Origin: Thermodesulfobacteriaceae bacterium
GTDB taxonomy: Bacteria > Desulfobacterota > Thermodesulfobacteria > Thermodesulfobacteriales > Thermodesulfatatoraceae
Direction: 5' to 3'
DNA length: 50,565 nucleotides
Assembly: GCA_015494065.1 (NCBI GenBank)
Contig: WGCA01000059.1
Span: 1-50,565 of the forward strand
Shown: in pieces, positions 49,957 to 50,565 of the stretch
Position numbering within the stretch: position 1 is the first letter of the stretch
Layout of the letters: the number at the start of each line of letters is the position of its first letter
Notes under the pieces: model-generated
The model's input: the letters and a program-made list of their open reading frames with translations, nothing else
The model's database searches: none
What the model was told of the DNA's origin: nothing
Translations under genes and position numbers: made by a program

Positions 49957-50553
49957 ATGAGTTGTCCGCGCAAATATCCTCGGGTACCAGACCGGAGCCG
50001 GTGTTATGAAATCCTTCACGAAAACCAGGTTCCTCCCCATATTATCGCCCATTGTGAGCAGGTAGCCCGGGTGGCCGTCTTTCTGGCCGAAAACCTCTGT
50101 GTGGTGGGGGAAGAAATCGACCGGGCCCTGGTAGAAGCCGGAGGACTGCTCCATGACCTGACCAAACATTTGAGTCTCAAGACAGGGGAGAACCACGCCC
50201 TTTCCGCCGCCAGACTGCTAGAAAGGCTCGGTTATCCGGAAGTAGCCCGGGTAGTGGCCCAGCATATCTTCTGTCCCCCGGGCCCCCCGGGAAGCCCTAT
50301 CCGGGAAGAGGAGCTCGTCTACTATGCCGACAAACGGGTTAAGCACATCCAGATAGTGGATTTGAAGGAACGTTTTTGGGACCTTAAGGACCGTTACGGT
50401 CGCAGCGTCTCTTCCCTCATCAGGCTTGACCATTTATACGAACTGACCCGTCTTCTGGAAAGACGCATCTTCAAGAAATTGCCCTTTGGGCCAGAAAAGG
50501 TATTGGAGCTCGGAGATGAAAAAGCCAAAGGTAGCGCTTCTGTGCGGGGGTAA
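49957..50553 (+). CDS. HD-domain hydrolase (YqeK-like)
   Basis: A 198-residue HD-superfamily protein. The metal ligands are visible as IIAHCEQVARVAVF (first His), GGLLHDLTKH (HD pair) and VVAQHIF, with YYADKRVKH (late Asp). The arrangement fits HDIG/YqeK-like phosphohydrolases acting on nucleotides; the substrate is unknown. GGAGG precedes the ATG closely. It overlaps the start of the next gene by 38 bases. Confidence 0.8.
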   Translation: MSCPRKYPRVPDRSRCYEILHENQVPPHIIAHCEQVARVAVFLAENLCVVGEEIDRALVEAGGLLHDLTKHLSLKTGENHALSAARLLERLGYPEVARVVAQHIFCPPGPPGSPIREEELVYYADKRVKHIQIVDLKERFWDLKDRYGRSVSSLIRLDHLYELTRLLERRIFKKLPFGPEKVLELGDEKAKGSASVRG

Positions 50554-50565
50554 CTCACCGGAAAG
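50516..50565 (+). CDS. ddl: D-alanine--D-alanine ligase-like gene, N-terminal fragment
   Basis: An ATG preceded by GGAG opens a frame reading MKKPKVALLCGGNSPE before the window ends. The KVALLCGG-SxE pattern is the N-terminal strand and glycine loop of Ddl ligases. Only 16 complete codons are visible, so the call rests on this motif. It would supply the dipeptide used by MurF, but it lies 10 kb away from the dcw operon. Confidence 0.55.
   Translation, partial: MKKPKVALLCGGNSPE

Overview
The window looks like a chromosomal segment of a thermophilic anaerobic bacterium close to Thermodesulfobacteriota (Thermodesulfatator/Thermosulfurimonas-like). This is inferred from gene content, not from a database search. 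The main clues are a four-subunit pyruvate:ferredoxin oxidoreductase, a fused di-myo-inositol-phosphate-phosphate synthase (a hyperthermophile osmolyte enzyme), an octaheme cytochrome of the hydroxylamine-oxidoreductase family, SelA, a DNPR-type (meso-diaminopimelate) MurE, and no mobile elements or CRISPR. Genes are packed tightly, with many ATGA/TGATG start-stop overlaps and four convergent pairs overlapping at their 3' ends.

Layout. 0-5.3 kb: a partial ABC ATPase, tRNA-Gln, an HDOD protein, a pentapeptide-repeat potassium channel, porGDAB and tRNA-Gly. 5.3-13.7 kb: DUF72, dtd, a PrmA-like methyltransferase, the osmolyte synthase, an ATP-grasp enzyme, an orphan histidine kinase, fabD, a GcvH-like protein lacking the lipoyl lysine, moaA, DUF4416 and a Trm112-like protein. 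13.7-19.5 kb: thrC, a small secreted-protein gene interrupted by an in-frame TGA, a porin, malate dehydrogenase, a second TGA-interrupted small frame, a free-standing archaeal-type ThrRS editing domain, and tRNA-Phe and tRNA-Thr. 19.5-25 kb: ribBA-ribH-nusB and a PilR/PilS-like two-component system. 25.2-40 kb: the division/cell-wall (dcw) operon mraZ-rsmH-ftsL-ftsI*-murE-murF-mraY-murD-murG-murC-murB-ftsQ-ftsA-ftsZ. 40-50.5 kb: DUF3135, a YkgJ-type cysteine-cluster protein, the octaheme cytochrome, selA, a TPR protein, a metallo-hydrolase, an amphi-Trp protein, a GlcD-type FAD oxidase, dnaA, an HD hydrolase and the first codons of a ddl-like gene.

The most striking observation is in the dcw cluster. 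The ftsI-position protein keeps its N-terminal, late transpeptidase-fold and PASTA regions but has no SxxK, SxN or KTG motif. The place where ftsW normally sits, between murD and murG, is closed to a one-base overlap. The septal transpeptidase and its partner glycosyltransferase therefore both appear lost or moved, while FtsL, FtsQ, FtsA and FtsZ remain. Other leads are the two in-frame TGA codons followed by hairpins in a selA-bearing genome, the Lys-to-Gln GcvH-like protein next to fabD, the stand-alone threonyl-tRNA editing domain close to a tRNA-Thr gene, and four 10-bp-phased MraZ boxes that overlap the mraZ ribosome-binding site.
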